Positions 1-6,418 of a stretch of 9,111 bases of DNA are shown piece by piece. The DNA is from an uncultured Bacilli bacterium. Its GTDB lineage: Bacteria; Bacillota_I; Bacilli_A; RFN20; CAG-288. The stretch's first letter is position 1. The number at the start of each line of letters is the position of its first letter. A model generated the notes under the pieces. The model did no database searches, was not told the origin of the DNA, and was given only the letters and a program-made list of their open reading frames with translations. Location of the stretch: positions 1 to 9,111 of the forward strand of contig CAKVBX010000051.1 in the NCBI GenBank assembly GCA_934725685.1, written 5' to 3'. Both the position numbers and the translations under genes were made by a program.

Positions 1-34
1 AGGTAGGGGAAGGAATGCATTCCTTCCCCTACCT
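1..34. repeat. 34-bp perfect palindrome at window edge
   Basis: The first 34 bases equal their own reverse complement: arms AGGTAGGGGAAGGAATG and CATTCCTTCCCCTACCT with no loop, centre ATGCAT. As RNA it would form a very strong hairpin. On the plus strand it is followed by C-rich sequence, not a T tract. On the minus strand it lies about 30 bases after the stop of the small gene at 66-290, so it could be that gene's terminator stem, with any T tract outside the window. It may extend beyond position 1. Confidence 0.85.
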
Positions 35-65
35 CCCCCACTCATAATACTTGTCTCACTTGATA

Positions 66-290
66 TTAAAGATTACGGATGGAAAAGACGGAAAAGATGC
101 GGCAAAGATTATTGTCAAAGAGCTGAGCCGCTATCATCGTCTTCATATAAAGAATGGCAAGCCCGCGTTCATCCGAAAAAACGAACTCCTCTTCCAATTT
201 CCGGTATTTCATAAGGGAGGCAACATCCTTCTTTGCCCCGAAGACAACAGGAATCGCAACATCGTATTCTTGATAGTTGGTAGAATCCAT
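66..290 (-). CDS. Small protein of unknown function (74 aa)
   Basis: I do not recognise this protein. The start chosen is ATG at 290 (complement), because GGAGG lies at 302-298 with a 7-base gap, and a good promoter lies just upstream (321-349). The product is 74 residues beginning MDSTNYQEYDVAIPVVFG. It is soluble-looking with no clear signal peptide; a hydrophobic stretch sits around residues 45-55. It lies downstream of the broken hxlR gene on the same strand but is separated from it by a terminator-like hairpin, so it is probably transcribed alone. The plus strand also has an overlapping open frame (51-446), which starts on TTG with no ribosome site, so I prefer this one. It could also be a truncated fragment of a larger gene. 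Confidence 0.45.
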   Translation of the reverse strand: MDSTNYQEYDVAIPVVFGAKKDVASLMKYRKLEEEFVFSDERGLAILYMKTMIAAQLFDNNLCRIFSVFSIRNL

Positions 291-320
291 CACCAGTCCT
301 CCACGTTTTCAGTCATCTTT

Positions 321-349
321 ATCATAAATCATAAGCTGGCATTTGTCAC
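321..349 (-). promoter_or_regulatory. Sigma-A-type promoter for the 74-aa gene
   Basis: Read on the minus strand: -35 box GTGACA (349-344, five of six matches), 17-base spacer, -10 box TATGAT (326-321, five of six matches). Transcription would start near 314, giving a short leader that carries GGAGG at 302-298 and the ATG at 290. The spacing and position make this one of the better promoter calls in the window. Confidence 0.5.
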
Positions 350-407
350 CCTTTGTCTGAAATTGTCAAAAGGGGCAATGGCATCGCCTTGCACTGATAT
401 TGCAATG

Positions 408-449
408 AAAAAGAAAAAACGTCAGTTCATATTCAAACCGTTCTGAACT
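408..449 (-). terminator. Intrinsic terminator after the hxlR relic
   Basis: Read on the minus strand, directly after the hxlR stop codon: arm AGTTCA (449-444), 14-base loop, arm TGAACT (429-424), then GAC and a T-rich tract GTTTTTTCTTTTT (420-408). The stem is only six base pairs, but its position immediately after the stop and the long T tract support a rho-independent terminator. Confidence 0.55.
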
Positions 450-778
450 TTATTGCCTTGCCTTATAGTTTTCTCCCCATGCCGACATGGCATCCAATAT
501 CGGTTTGAGACTGTAACCGAGTTCCGTCAGCGTATATTCCACATGCGGAGGAACCTCAGGGAAAACGGTTCGTTTCACAAGCCCGCTCTCCGCCATCTGG
601 CGGAGCTGGGCAGTTAGAACCTTTTGGCTGACATTTCCGATTGATTTCTTCAGTTCACCGAACCGCTTGGTTCCGACCAATAAATCCCGAAGAATCAAGA
701 CCTTCCATTTATCGCTGAGGAGCGTAAGCGTCGTCTCTACGGGACAAGCTGGGAGTATTTTTCCCCTTCTTCTGTCAT
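450..778 (-). pseudogene. HxlR-family transcription regulator, frameshifted
   Basis: HxlR/YodB-type winged-helix regulators are small dimeric DNA-binding proteins, often redox- or aldehyde-responsive through an N-terminal cysteine. The reading starts at ATG 778 (complement) with AAGAAGG five bases upstream, gives MTEEGEKYSQL, then hits TAG at 739-737. The sequence after the shift reads PVETTLTLLSDKWKV and continues through ILRDLLVGTKRFGELKK, VSQKVLTAQLRQM and PPHVEYTLTELGYSL to the stop at 450-452. Adding one T in the run at 746-747 restores a 109-residue protein with Cys at the usual place (LCPVETTLT). A TTG start at 698 exists but would lack the first helix. Known: HxlR genes often control a divergent neighbour; here that is the gene at 1077. 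A real mutation or a sequencing error are both possible. Confidence 0.85.
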
Positions 779-893
779 AAGCGCCTTCTTAATAGTTTCC
801 AATTGGATAGTACATGTTAACTTTACACTAAGCTTCAAATAGAGGTATGAAAATTTTATCAGGAAGATCAATTTTTGTACGTTAAAATCTTTG

Positions 894-909
894 GTTACCC
901 TGAGGTAAC
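894..909. promoter_or_regulatory. Candidate operator in divergent hxlR/1077 region
   Basis: GTTACC (894-899), four bases, GGTAAC (904-909): a perfect six-base inverted repeat in the 298-bp divergent region between hxlR and the flavin/ferredoxin gene. It lies about 20 bases upstream of the -35 box of the plus-strand promoter. HxlR regulators bind short inverted repeats as dimers; assignment to this HxlR is inference from position. The rest of 780-1076 shows only AT-rich sequence, one promoter candidate and no convincing gene. Confidence 0.4.
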
Positions 910-931
910 TACACCACAATTTAGTGCGTAC

Positions 932-960
932 TTTCCAAAAAAGGAATTTATTGTTACAAT
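932..960 (+). promoter_or_regulatory. Candidate promoter for the flavin/ferredoxin gene
   Basis: -35 box TTTCCA (932-937, four of six matches), 17-base spacer, -10 box TACAAT (955-960, five of six). Predicted start near 967 leaves a leader of about 110 bases before the ATG at 1077. The leader contains a 22-codon open frame (1006-1074) that I do not call as a gene. Confidence 0.4.
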
Positions 961-1076
961 CAAAAAGCATAGAAAAGGCACCTGATGCGGTCGGAAATTC
1001 AAAACATGAAATATCATCTTACTTTTACGGATAGTGCTCCATTCTATGGCGAGGAAATCTTTCGAGGGGCATAAAC

Positions 1077-1694
1077 ATGACAGGCAAAGATTATCTTAGA
1101 ATTTTAGTGGAAGAAATCCATTCCACTACAGTAGCTACCATCGGAAAGGATGGACATCCTCAGACCAGGGTCATCGATATGATGCTTTGGGATGATAAGG
1201 GTGTGTATTTTCTGACGGCGAAAGGAAAAGACTTTTATGCTCAGCTCCTAGAGCAGGGTTATATCGCCCTATCCGCGACAAAGAATAAGATTTCCATTTC
1301 CCTAAGGGGAAGAGTGAAAAACAAAGGAAATGACAAGCTAGACGAAATATTCGAGAAGAATCCCTATATGAAATCCATCTATCCTGGAGACACCCGCGTT
1401 GCACTGGAGGTATTCTTCCTTTATGAAGCAACGGGAGAATATTTCGACATCAGCAAACCGGAGCATATCCTGAGGGACGACATCGTGATTGGCACGAAGC
1501 AGGATGTCAATACCGGATATCAGATAACAGATTGCTGTACAGGATGCAGGCGCTGCTACGCCGTCTGCCCTCAGAAATGCATCGACATCACAAAAAAGCC
1601 AGCGTTGATCGACCAACATCATTGCCTGCATTGTGGGCTTTGCGTAGAGGTCTGTCCGATAAAGGCAATCGAGGTGTCAGGAAAATCAGGGTAA
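1077..1694 (+). CDS. FMN-binding split-barrel protein fused to 2x[4Fe-4S] ferredoxin
   Basis: The 205-residue product has two parts. Residues about 1-135 resemble the pyridoxamine 5'-phosphate oxidase-like flavin-binding split barrel (HSTTVATIGKDGHPQTRVIDMM, then GVYFLTAKGKDFYAQL). Residues about 150-200 carry two [4Fe-4S] motifs: C154-x2-C157-x2-C160-x3-C164-P and C183-x2-C186-x2-C189-x3-C193-P, with extra C153 and C168. The likely role is a cytoplasmic redox protein passing electrons between ferredoxin-type clusters and a flavin; the substrate cannot be told from sequence. Start is ATG 1077 with GAGGGG at 1064-1069. It lies divergent to hxlR and 116 bases upstream of the macrodomain gene on the same strand, with no obvious terminator between them, so co-transcription is possible. 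Confidence 0.85.
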   Translation: MTGKDYLRILVEEIHSTTVATIGKDGHPQTRVIDMMLWDDKGVYFLTAKGKDFYAQLLEQGYIALSATKNKISISLRGRVKNKGNDKLDEIFEKNPYMKSIYPGDTRVALEVFFLYEATGEYFDISKPEHILRDDIVIGTKQDVNTGYQITDCCTGCRRCYAVCPQKCIDITKKPALIDQHHCLHCGLCVEVCPIKAIEVSGKSG

Positions 1695-1810
1695 TTTTAA
1701 AATAGTCGGATTTCTTGAGCAAGTTCATCTACCAATCTACTAACTCAATGAAAAAGTTTCTATTGTTGCATTCGGTTTCATCTAACTTAAGTCATTTTAT
1801 GGAGGTATTT

Positions 1811-2605
1811 ATGACACGGAAAGAACAAATACAGTTTCTCATCCACTCCCTTTTGGAGGAGATGCCGGAATACAGAAGTCAGGCGGCGATGTTTTCAAAA
1901 GAAGATACTTCTCAGCGCCAATTGCTGAGAAGTCTGATGAATGTAAGACCGCCTATGCCGTTATCTCCGGATTTCCTTGCCGTCGAGAGCGAACTGCTCT
2001 CTTCGGAAGCCCAGGAGAAAGGCATCATCGATGTCCTGTCCTTGCCTGGTTCTCCTTTTGATCCGAAGCTCAGCCTCTGGCAGGGAGACATCACAAGGCT
2101 AAAAGCCGATGCCATCGTGAATGCAGCCAACAATGCGCTTCTCGGTTGCTTCATCCCTTGCCATGGTTGCATCGATAATGCTATCCATTCCGCAGCCGGA
2201 CTCGAGCTCAGAAACGAATGCCAGGAAATCATGAAAGTCCAGGGGCATCCGGAAGAGACCGGAAAGGCCAAGCTGACTAAAGGATACCATCTTCCGGCAA
2301 AATTTGTCCTCCATACGGTAGGACCGATCATTTATAGACAGGTGACGGAAAAGGACCGGAAGCTTTTGGAATCCTGTTACCGCTCCTGTCTGGAAACGGC
2401 AGCAAGCCATCATCTTGAAAGCGTGGCGTTCTGCTGCATTTCCACGGGAGAATTCCGTTTTCCCAATGACTTGGCAGCACAGATTGCCGTGACGACCGTC
2501 GAAGAATTCCTCCGGTCGGAGAATACGTCAATCAGAAAGGTGGTTTTCAATGTTTTCAAAGATTTTGACAAAGAGATCTATAGTAACCTACTCGGAATCC
2601 ATTGA
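1811..2605 (+). CDS. Zinc-dependent macrodomain ADP-ribosylhydrolase
   Basis: The start chosen is ATG 1811 because GGAGG lies at 1801-1805, five bases upstream; the frame is open further up to 1715 but without a ribosome site. The product is 264 residues. An N-terminal helical region (1-85) precedes the macrodomain: GDIT at 92-95, ADAIVNAANN at 99-108, then GCFIPCHGCIDNAIH, where C113, H118 and C120 match the Cys/His/Cys ligands of the zinc-containing macrodomains. HTVGP (168-172) and CCISTGEF (208-215) form the rest of the ADP-ribose pocket. Known: enzymes of this class, such as the Staphylococcus and Streptococcus SirTM-linked macrodomains, remove ADP-ribose put on by SirTM. The next gene starts 56 bases before this one ends, consistent with translational coupling. 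Confidence 0.92.
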   Translation: MTRKEQIQFLIHSLLEEMPEYRSQAAMFSKEDTSQRQLLRSLMNVRPPMPLSPDFLAVESELLSSEAQEKGIIDVLSLPGSPFDPKLSLWQGDITRLKADAIVNAANNALLGCFIPCHGCIDNAIHSAAGLELRNECQEIMKVQGHPEETGKAKLTKGYHLPAKFVLHTVGPIIYRQVTEKDRKLLESCYRSCLETAASHHLESVAFCCISTGEFRFPNDLAAQIAVTTVEEFLRSENTSIRKVVFNVFKDFDKEIYSNLLGIH

Positions 2606-3485
2606 GCGATTATCCAGCGTCCTACAGAAAACTGATGCCGTGATGATCGGTGCAGGGGCTGGGCTTTCTGCCGCAGCGGGCTTCACTTATTCCGGTGAGC
2701 GGTTCGAACAGTACTTCTCCGACTTCAGGGAGCGGTATGGTTTTGCCGATATGTATTCGGGCGGTTTCTATCCTTTCCCGAAGGAGGAGATTTTCTGGGC
2801 TTTTTGGAGTCGCAGCATTTGGGTCAACCGTTATCAAAGGGCACCCAAGCCCGTATATGAGAAGCTTCTCTCCCTCGTCAAAGGGAAGGATTACTTTGTC
2901 CTCACCACCAATGTGGACCACTGCTTCCAGAAGGCGGGATTCGAGAAAAGCCGCCTCTTCTATACGCAGGGTGATTACGGCCTTTTCCAGTGCTCCACTC
3001 CCTGTTGCCAAGAGACATATGATAACGAAGAACTCGTTCGGGCGATGCTTTTGTCCCAGGGTTATCTCATCGGAACGGATAACAGTCTTTTCGTTCCGGA
3101 AGGTGTGACACTCCGGATGGAAATCCCGACGGCGCTTTTGCCGCGCTGTCCGCACTGCAATCAGCCGCTGACGATGAATCTACGCTGTGATGAATCCTTT
3201 GTCGAAGATGGCGGCTGGCATCAGGCAGCAAAGCGTTACACCGAATTTCTCCATGTCCATGAGAAGCAGAAAGTTCTCTTTCTGGAACTCGGGGTCGGAT
3301 ATAACACACCGGGCATCATCAAATATCCGTTTTGGAAAATGACAGCTTGCAACAAAAAAGCTATCTATGCCACCCTCAACAATGGGGAAGCGGATTGCCC
3401 GTCTGAGATTGAAAAGCAGTCAATCTGCATCGATGGAGAGATTTCCGAAGTTCTCGAGGCTTTGCATCAAAAAACAATAGGATAG
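2550..3485 (+). CDS. Class M sirtuin (SirTM), protein ADP-ribosyltransferase
   Basis: This 311-residue protein has the Sir2 NAD-binding fold: GAGAGLSAAAGFTYSG at about 34-49, TTNVDH at 119-124, and YTQGDYG at 138-144. The last motif has Gln140 where deacetylase sirtuins have the catalytic His, the hallmark of class M sirtuins that transfer ADP-ribose instead of deacetylating. The zinc ligands are probably C148/C152 and C200/C203 (RCPHC). GVGYNTPGIIKYPFW (248-262) is the typical C-terminal NAD-site segment. Start at 2550 is supported by AAAGGTGG at 2536-2543; it overlaps the macrodomain gene by 56 bases. Known partners in described operons are a macrodomain, GcvH-L and LplA2; only the macrodomain is present here, so the acceptor protein is not evident. 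Confidence 0.93.
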   Translation: MFSKILTKRSIVTYSESIERLSSVLQKTDAVMIGAGAGLSAAAGFTYSGERFEQYFSDFRERYGFADMYSGGFYPFPKEEIFWAFWSRSIWVNRYQRAPKPVYEKLLSLVKGKDYFVLTTNVDHCFQKAGFEKSRLFYTQGDYGLFQCSTPCCQETYDNEELVRAMLLSQGYLIGTDNSLFVPEGVTLRMEIPTALLPRCPHCNQPLTMNLRCDESFVEDGGWHQAAKRYTEFLHVHEKQKVLFLELGVGYNTPGIIKYPFWKMTACNKKAIYATLNNGEADCPSEIEKQSICIDGEISEVLEALHQKTIG

Positions 3486-3519
3486 TGATTGTAGGAATCC
3501 TGCTTTTTCCTTCTGTTTG

Positions 3520-3528
3520 TGCGATAAT
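3520..3528 (+). promoter_or_regulatory. Possible extended -10 promoter for the 217-aa gene
   Basis: TGC followed by GATAAT (3523-3528) has the TGn extension of an extended -10 promoter; no good -35 box is seen 17 bases upstream. It lies 28 bases before the ATG at 3556. The gene may have its own promoter in addition to read-through from SirTM, since no clear terminator follows SirTM. Confidence 0.3.
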
Positions 3529-3555
3529 ATCTACCGACAGAAAAGGAGACGGATT

Positions 3556-4209
3556 ATGAAATTTGAGGAACTGAAATCGGAAGTCGAGAAGCTTTTTCCG
3601 AATGCTGAGAGGAAGAATCTCGGGAATTATGCCATTTTAAAGTACCCAAAGCACCTCGGCATGATGAAAATGAAGGTGAACCGCTATGATATTTCCAGTT
3701 TCGGAAGCATCATGGTCATGAATACGTCCATGATGGGAATGATGAAGCTCAATACCCTCTCCTTCACACCGAGCGAAGGAAAAAACGTACCCTTCCTTCT
3801 TATCGATACGATGAGCATGGGAAAGAAGCGGATCGCCTATGTCGAATTCTATAATACGACAGAGAAAAGTTTTCCGGAATTATCCAGGCTGAAGGAAAAA
3901 TATCGGTCCGTAAAAGACTACGGGGAGAAGGATGCCTGGTATGTGAAGGAACGGATGGAAGGTTCTCTCATCAAATGCGGAACAAAGAAGGAAGAAGGAG
4001 CTCTGATGGATATGGTCGTGGATGCCCTGACCCTTTACCATGATGAGAGTGAAAGCGCGGATAAGGATCCGAATAACCTCGTGAGACTTTCCGTTTTTTC
4101 CGAGCGGATGATCCACGAAGGTAATCCATCCAGCGCCACGTTGGAAAAGGTGCTCGGAAAAGAGAAAGCCGTCGATTTCTTCCGCCGGGTGGTCATGCCG
4201 CTCAAATAA
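3556..4209 (+). CDS. Unrecognised 217-aa protein with Met-rich segment
   Basis: I cannot assign a family with confidence. The start is ATG 3556, with AAAGGAGA at 3542-3549; an upstream in-frame extension to 3517 has no ribosome site. The protein is soluble-looking and mixed alpha/beta. Residues 36-63 contain about nine methionines (GMMKMK, IMVMNTSMMGMMK). The middle has PFLLIDTMSMGKKRIAYVEFY (79-99), and the C-terminus has NPSSATLEKVLGKEKAVDFF (190-209). This last pattern and the central P-x3-D segment faintly recall the ferredoxin-dependent bilin reductase (HY2) fold, which would suit the ferredoxin-type gene nearby, but this is a guess. It follows SirTM by 70 bases on the same strand and is intact. 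Confidence 0.8.
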   Translation: MKFEELKSEVEKLFPNAERKNLGNYAILKYPKHLGMMKMKVNRYDISSFGSIMVMNTSMMGMMKLNTLSFTPSEGKNVPFLLIDTMSMGKKRIAYVEFYNTTEKSFPELSRLKEKYRSVKDYGEKDAWYVKERMEGSLIKCGTKKEEGALMDMVVDALTLYHDESESADKDPNNLVRLSVFSERMIHEGNPSSATLEKVLGKEKAVDFFRRVVMPLK

Positions 4210-4253
4210 AGGATCCAGTATTTTCCCTAAGAGCTGACGTGTTTTGCCCTCAG

Positions 4254-4279
4254 ATAAGCACACCTCGCTTATGTGTTTT
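4254..4279 (+). terminator. Weak terminator-like hairpin after the 217-aa gene
   Basis: ATAAGC (4254-4259), seven-base loop, GCTTAT (4267-4272), then GTG and four T. The stem is short and the T tract poor, so this is a tentative call. It lies 45 bases after the stop at 4209 and before the promoter of the exporter relic, the place where a transcript end would be expected. Confidence 0.3.
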
Positions 4280-4320
4280 CGGCATAGTTCTCTGAATTCG
4301 TGAAAAATTGAGAAAACGTC

Positions 4321-4349
4321 TTCAGTAACTGAATTGAAGCGCTTATAAT
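4321..4349 (+). promoter_or_regulatory. Promoter of exporter relic with palindrome over the -35 box
   Basis: A perfect -10 box TATAAT (4344-4349) lies 17 bases after TTCAGT (4321-4326). The -35 box is itself the left arm of a perfect inverted repeat, TTCAGT-A-ACTGAA (4321-4333), a likely repressor site. The predicted start near 4356 is only a few bases before ATG 4360, so the transcript would be nearly leaderless, and only AGG sits ahead of the start codon. Confidence 0.5.
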
Positions 4350-4359
4350 AGACCAGGAT

Positions 4360-6048
4360 ATGATTCGTTCGGAACATGTTTCAAAGCTTTTTATACAAGA
4401 CGTAAGAACGTCGTCGCGCTAGGCAATGTATCTTTTACGTTAGGGGAGAAAGGGATCGTTTTCATCGTAGGGAAGTCCGGAAGCGGAAAATCCATCCTTT
4501 TAAATCTGATGGCCGGTTTTCTGAAGTCAACTTCGGGAAGGGTCTTCTTCGAGGGAAGGGAACTCACCTCCTATTCCGACAAGGAAATGGACGCCTACCA
4601 TCTTTATGATATGGGTTTCGTCTTCCAGGACTATGCCCTTTTGGAGGAGCTCACCGTCGAAAAGAATATTGCCTTGGCCTATAAGGAAAAGGCTTCCTAT
4701 CATAAGGAGGAAATCGATGAACTTCTTAAGAAAGTCCTGCTTTCCGAATACCAGAAGAGAAGCGTGAAAAATCTTTCCGGTGGGGAAAAGCAGCGCGTCG
4801 CTCTGGCCAGAGCGCTTTGTAAGCATCCGAAGGTCATCTTCCTCGATGAGCCGACCGGAAACCTCGATTACCGTTCCTCATGACAGATTTTTTCCATCAT
4901 GAAGGAGGTCGCGAAAGATACCCTTCTTGTCATCGTCTCCCACAATCTCAATGAGGCGACCTCCTATGCGGATTGGATTTTCTCCCTGAATGAGGGAAAG
5001 CTCATTTCCAATCTGAGCTATGATGAGAGTTATCAGGAAAAAGACTCGCTCTATCTGTCGAACCTCGATGAGATGAGCAATGAGGAAATCTCATCGCTGA
5101 ATGAAAAGATGGAAAATGAGGGAAGACGTGTAATCCGGTCCAGAAAGGACCTTTTCCGGAGTACGGAAGAAAAGAAGGAACCGACCGGAATCCCAAGAAA
5201 GCGGAGTTCCTATCGGTTTTGTTCCCTCACAAAGACATTCTTCCGTATCCTCAACCGCAACTGGACCCGCATCGTCTTTATCCCCCTCTTCCTCGCTTTG
5301 ATTTGTTCCATGTTTTCCTGCATCTTTTCTCTCGCCTCTCTGGGCAATGTCGATTATGTCTCCGAACTTGTGGATAGGAAACAGGAGGATTCCTTCTTTG
5401 TCGACTATAGCTGCACAAAAGATGACGGAAGTGTCTTCCAAGGCACGATTTTACCCATCTGCGAAAACTATAGAAAACAGATTGACAGCCTCTCTTTGAA
5501 AGGAGCGTTTGCCGAAATCTACAAATATCCCTTATATATGATAACGGCTATTTTACCAAAACCTCAGTCAAAGTCTCCTCCGGTATCTCCATCAACGACT
5601 TTGAAAAAGTCTATTCCAAATATGGTACCGGACTCGTTCTCTGTGAGGAAGGATTCGTCAAAAAGATTCTCTCCCTGGATAAACTTCACTTTCTCTGCAA
5701 GGCGGAAGTCGAAAGAAAGGTTTGGGTCTATATCATGTATAAGGCATGTGGATTGAAAAAGGGCGAATCTATCTGACGCTATTCTTCCATATCCTCTTCT
5801 TCTCCCTCTTCACATCGTTCTGGACATTCCTTTTCAGTTACTCCACAAATTCCGCGATCAACCATTTCTTTTTTCAGACAAGCGGTCTGAAAAAAGCGAT
5901 ACACCTGATCGACATCATCATATTCGAAGCGGATTCGATCTTGATTGGAACAGGTCTCCTGTTCCTGCTTCTTCTTGTTTTCTCCTTCCTCTTCTTCGCT
6001 GCATCGATGAGAAAAAAAGGAATTGCAAAACTGAAGAACAACGAATGA
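4360..6048 (+). pseudogene. ABC exporter, ATPase-permease fusion (MacB/FtsX type), decayed
   Basis: The intact ancestor was an ATPase followed by an FtsX-like permease. In order: MIRSEHVSKL from 4360; net -1 shift in the T5 run 4388-4392; then FYTRRKNVVALGNVSF, Walker A GKSGSGKS, Q-loop FVFQDY, signature NLSGGEKQRVALARAL, Walker B VIFLDEPTGNLD; in-frame TGA at 4881-4883; then QIFSIMKEV and H-loop VIVSHNLNEA. A membrane segment (IVFIPLFLALICSMFSCIF) and part of an extracellular region follow. A net -1 shift near 5532-5539 leads to YDNGYFTKTSVKVSSG and onward, and another -1 shift in A5 at 5756-5760 leads to GRIYLTLFFHILFF and a last membrane segment near the stop at 6048. The family has four membrane segments; one, with much of the extracellular domain, seems deleted near 5690-5710. 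No product is expected to be active. Confidence 0.9.
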
Positions 6049-6129
6049 CATCTTAGGATAGACTAGAAGACTTGGTAGAAAAAATCATATTGGAAAACAA
6101 ATTCAAGCATTCTAAAAGCATCACACAAT

Positions 6130-6363
6130 TCACACTGTAAAAGAATCAAATTCAAGCAGAATCGTTTTCGGATTATTCAAGTGGCACGCTTCCTTAGACT
6201 TCGGGTTTGCTTTCAATCCCCTTCGCTTCGGTTTATCCTTTCTTGCACGCATTTTATATCCGAGAAGCAATCCCGTCAACTGAACCGATATTTTCAAAGT
6301 TTCGGCGTAAGCCAGGATTGAAATGGAAACACAGAGAGAATAAATACCGATGACTTTCGCTTC
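6130..6363 (-). pseudogene. Headless 77-codon reading frame, probable gene relic
   Basis: On the minus strand a frame runs from just after two stop codons (6369-6364) to TGA at 6132-6130. It reads EAKVIGIYSLCVSISILAYA, then LKISVQLTGLLLGYKMRARK and a basic stretch DKPKRRGLKANPKSKE. It has no plausible start codon or ribosome site until ATG near codon 40. The basic tail after a hydrophobic segment looks like the C-terminal end of a longer protein, possibly a transposase, but I do not recognise the family. The rest of 6049-6418 shows AT-rich sequence without a gene or terminator I can support. Confidence 0.35.
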
Positions 6364-6418
6364 TCATCAGCAAAAATCAGATTCGGCGGAATAGGTTACA
6401 AGCGTTCGATAGAAAAAG

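Noticed and set aside
51..446. 131-codon plus-strand open frame
   Set aside because: Starts on TTG with no ribosome site and overlaps the minus-strand gene that has a promoter and GGAGG.
850..1074. Short coding-like plus-strand stretches, including a 22-codon frame from ATG 1006
   Set aside because: No convincing ribosome site or family; AT-rich intergenic sequence easily gives such frames.
1912..2531. Several minus-strand frames over the macrodomain gene
   Set aside because: Shadows of a gene with recognised motifs; no ribosome sites.
3481..3515. Terminator after SirTM
   Set aside because: AGGAATCCT followed by T-rich sequence has only a four-base stem with no room for a loop.
4881..4883. 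TGA in the exporter as a recoded (Trp or Sec) codon
   Set aside because: TGA ends other genes here normally, the position is not a family Trp or Cys, and the gene has other frameshifts.
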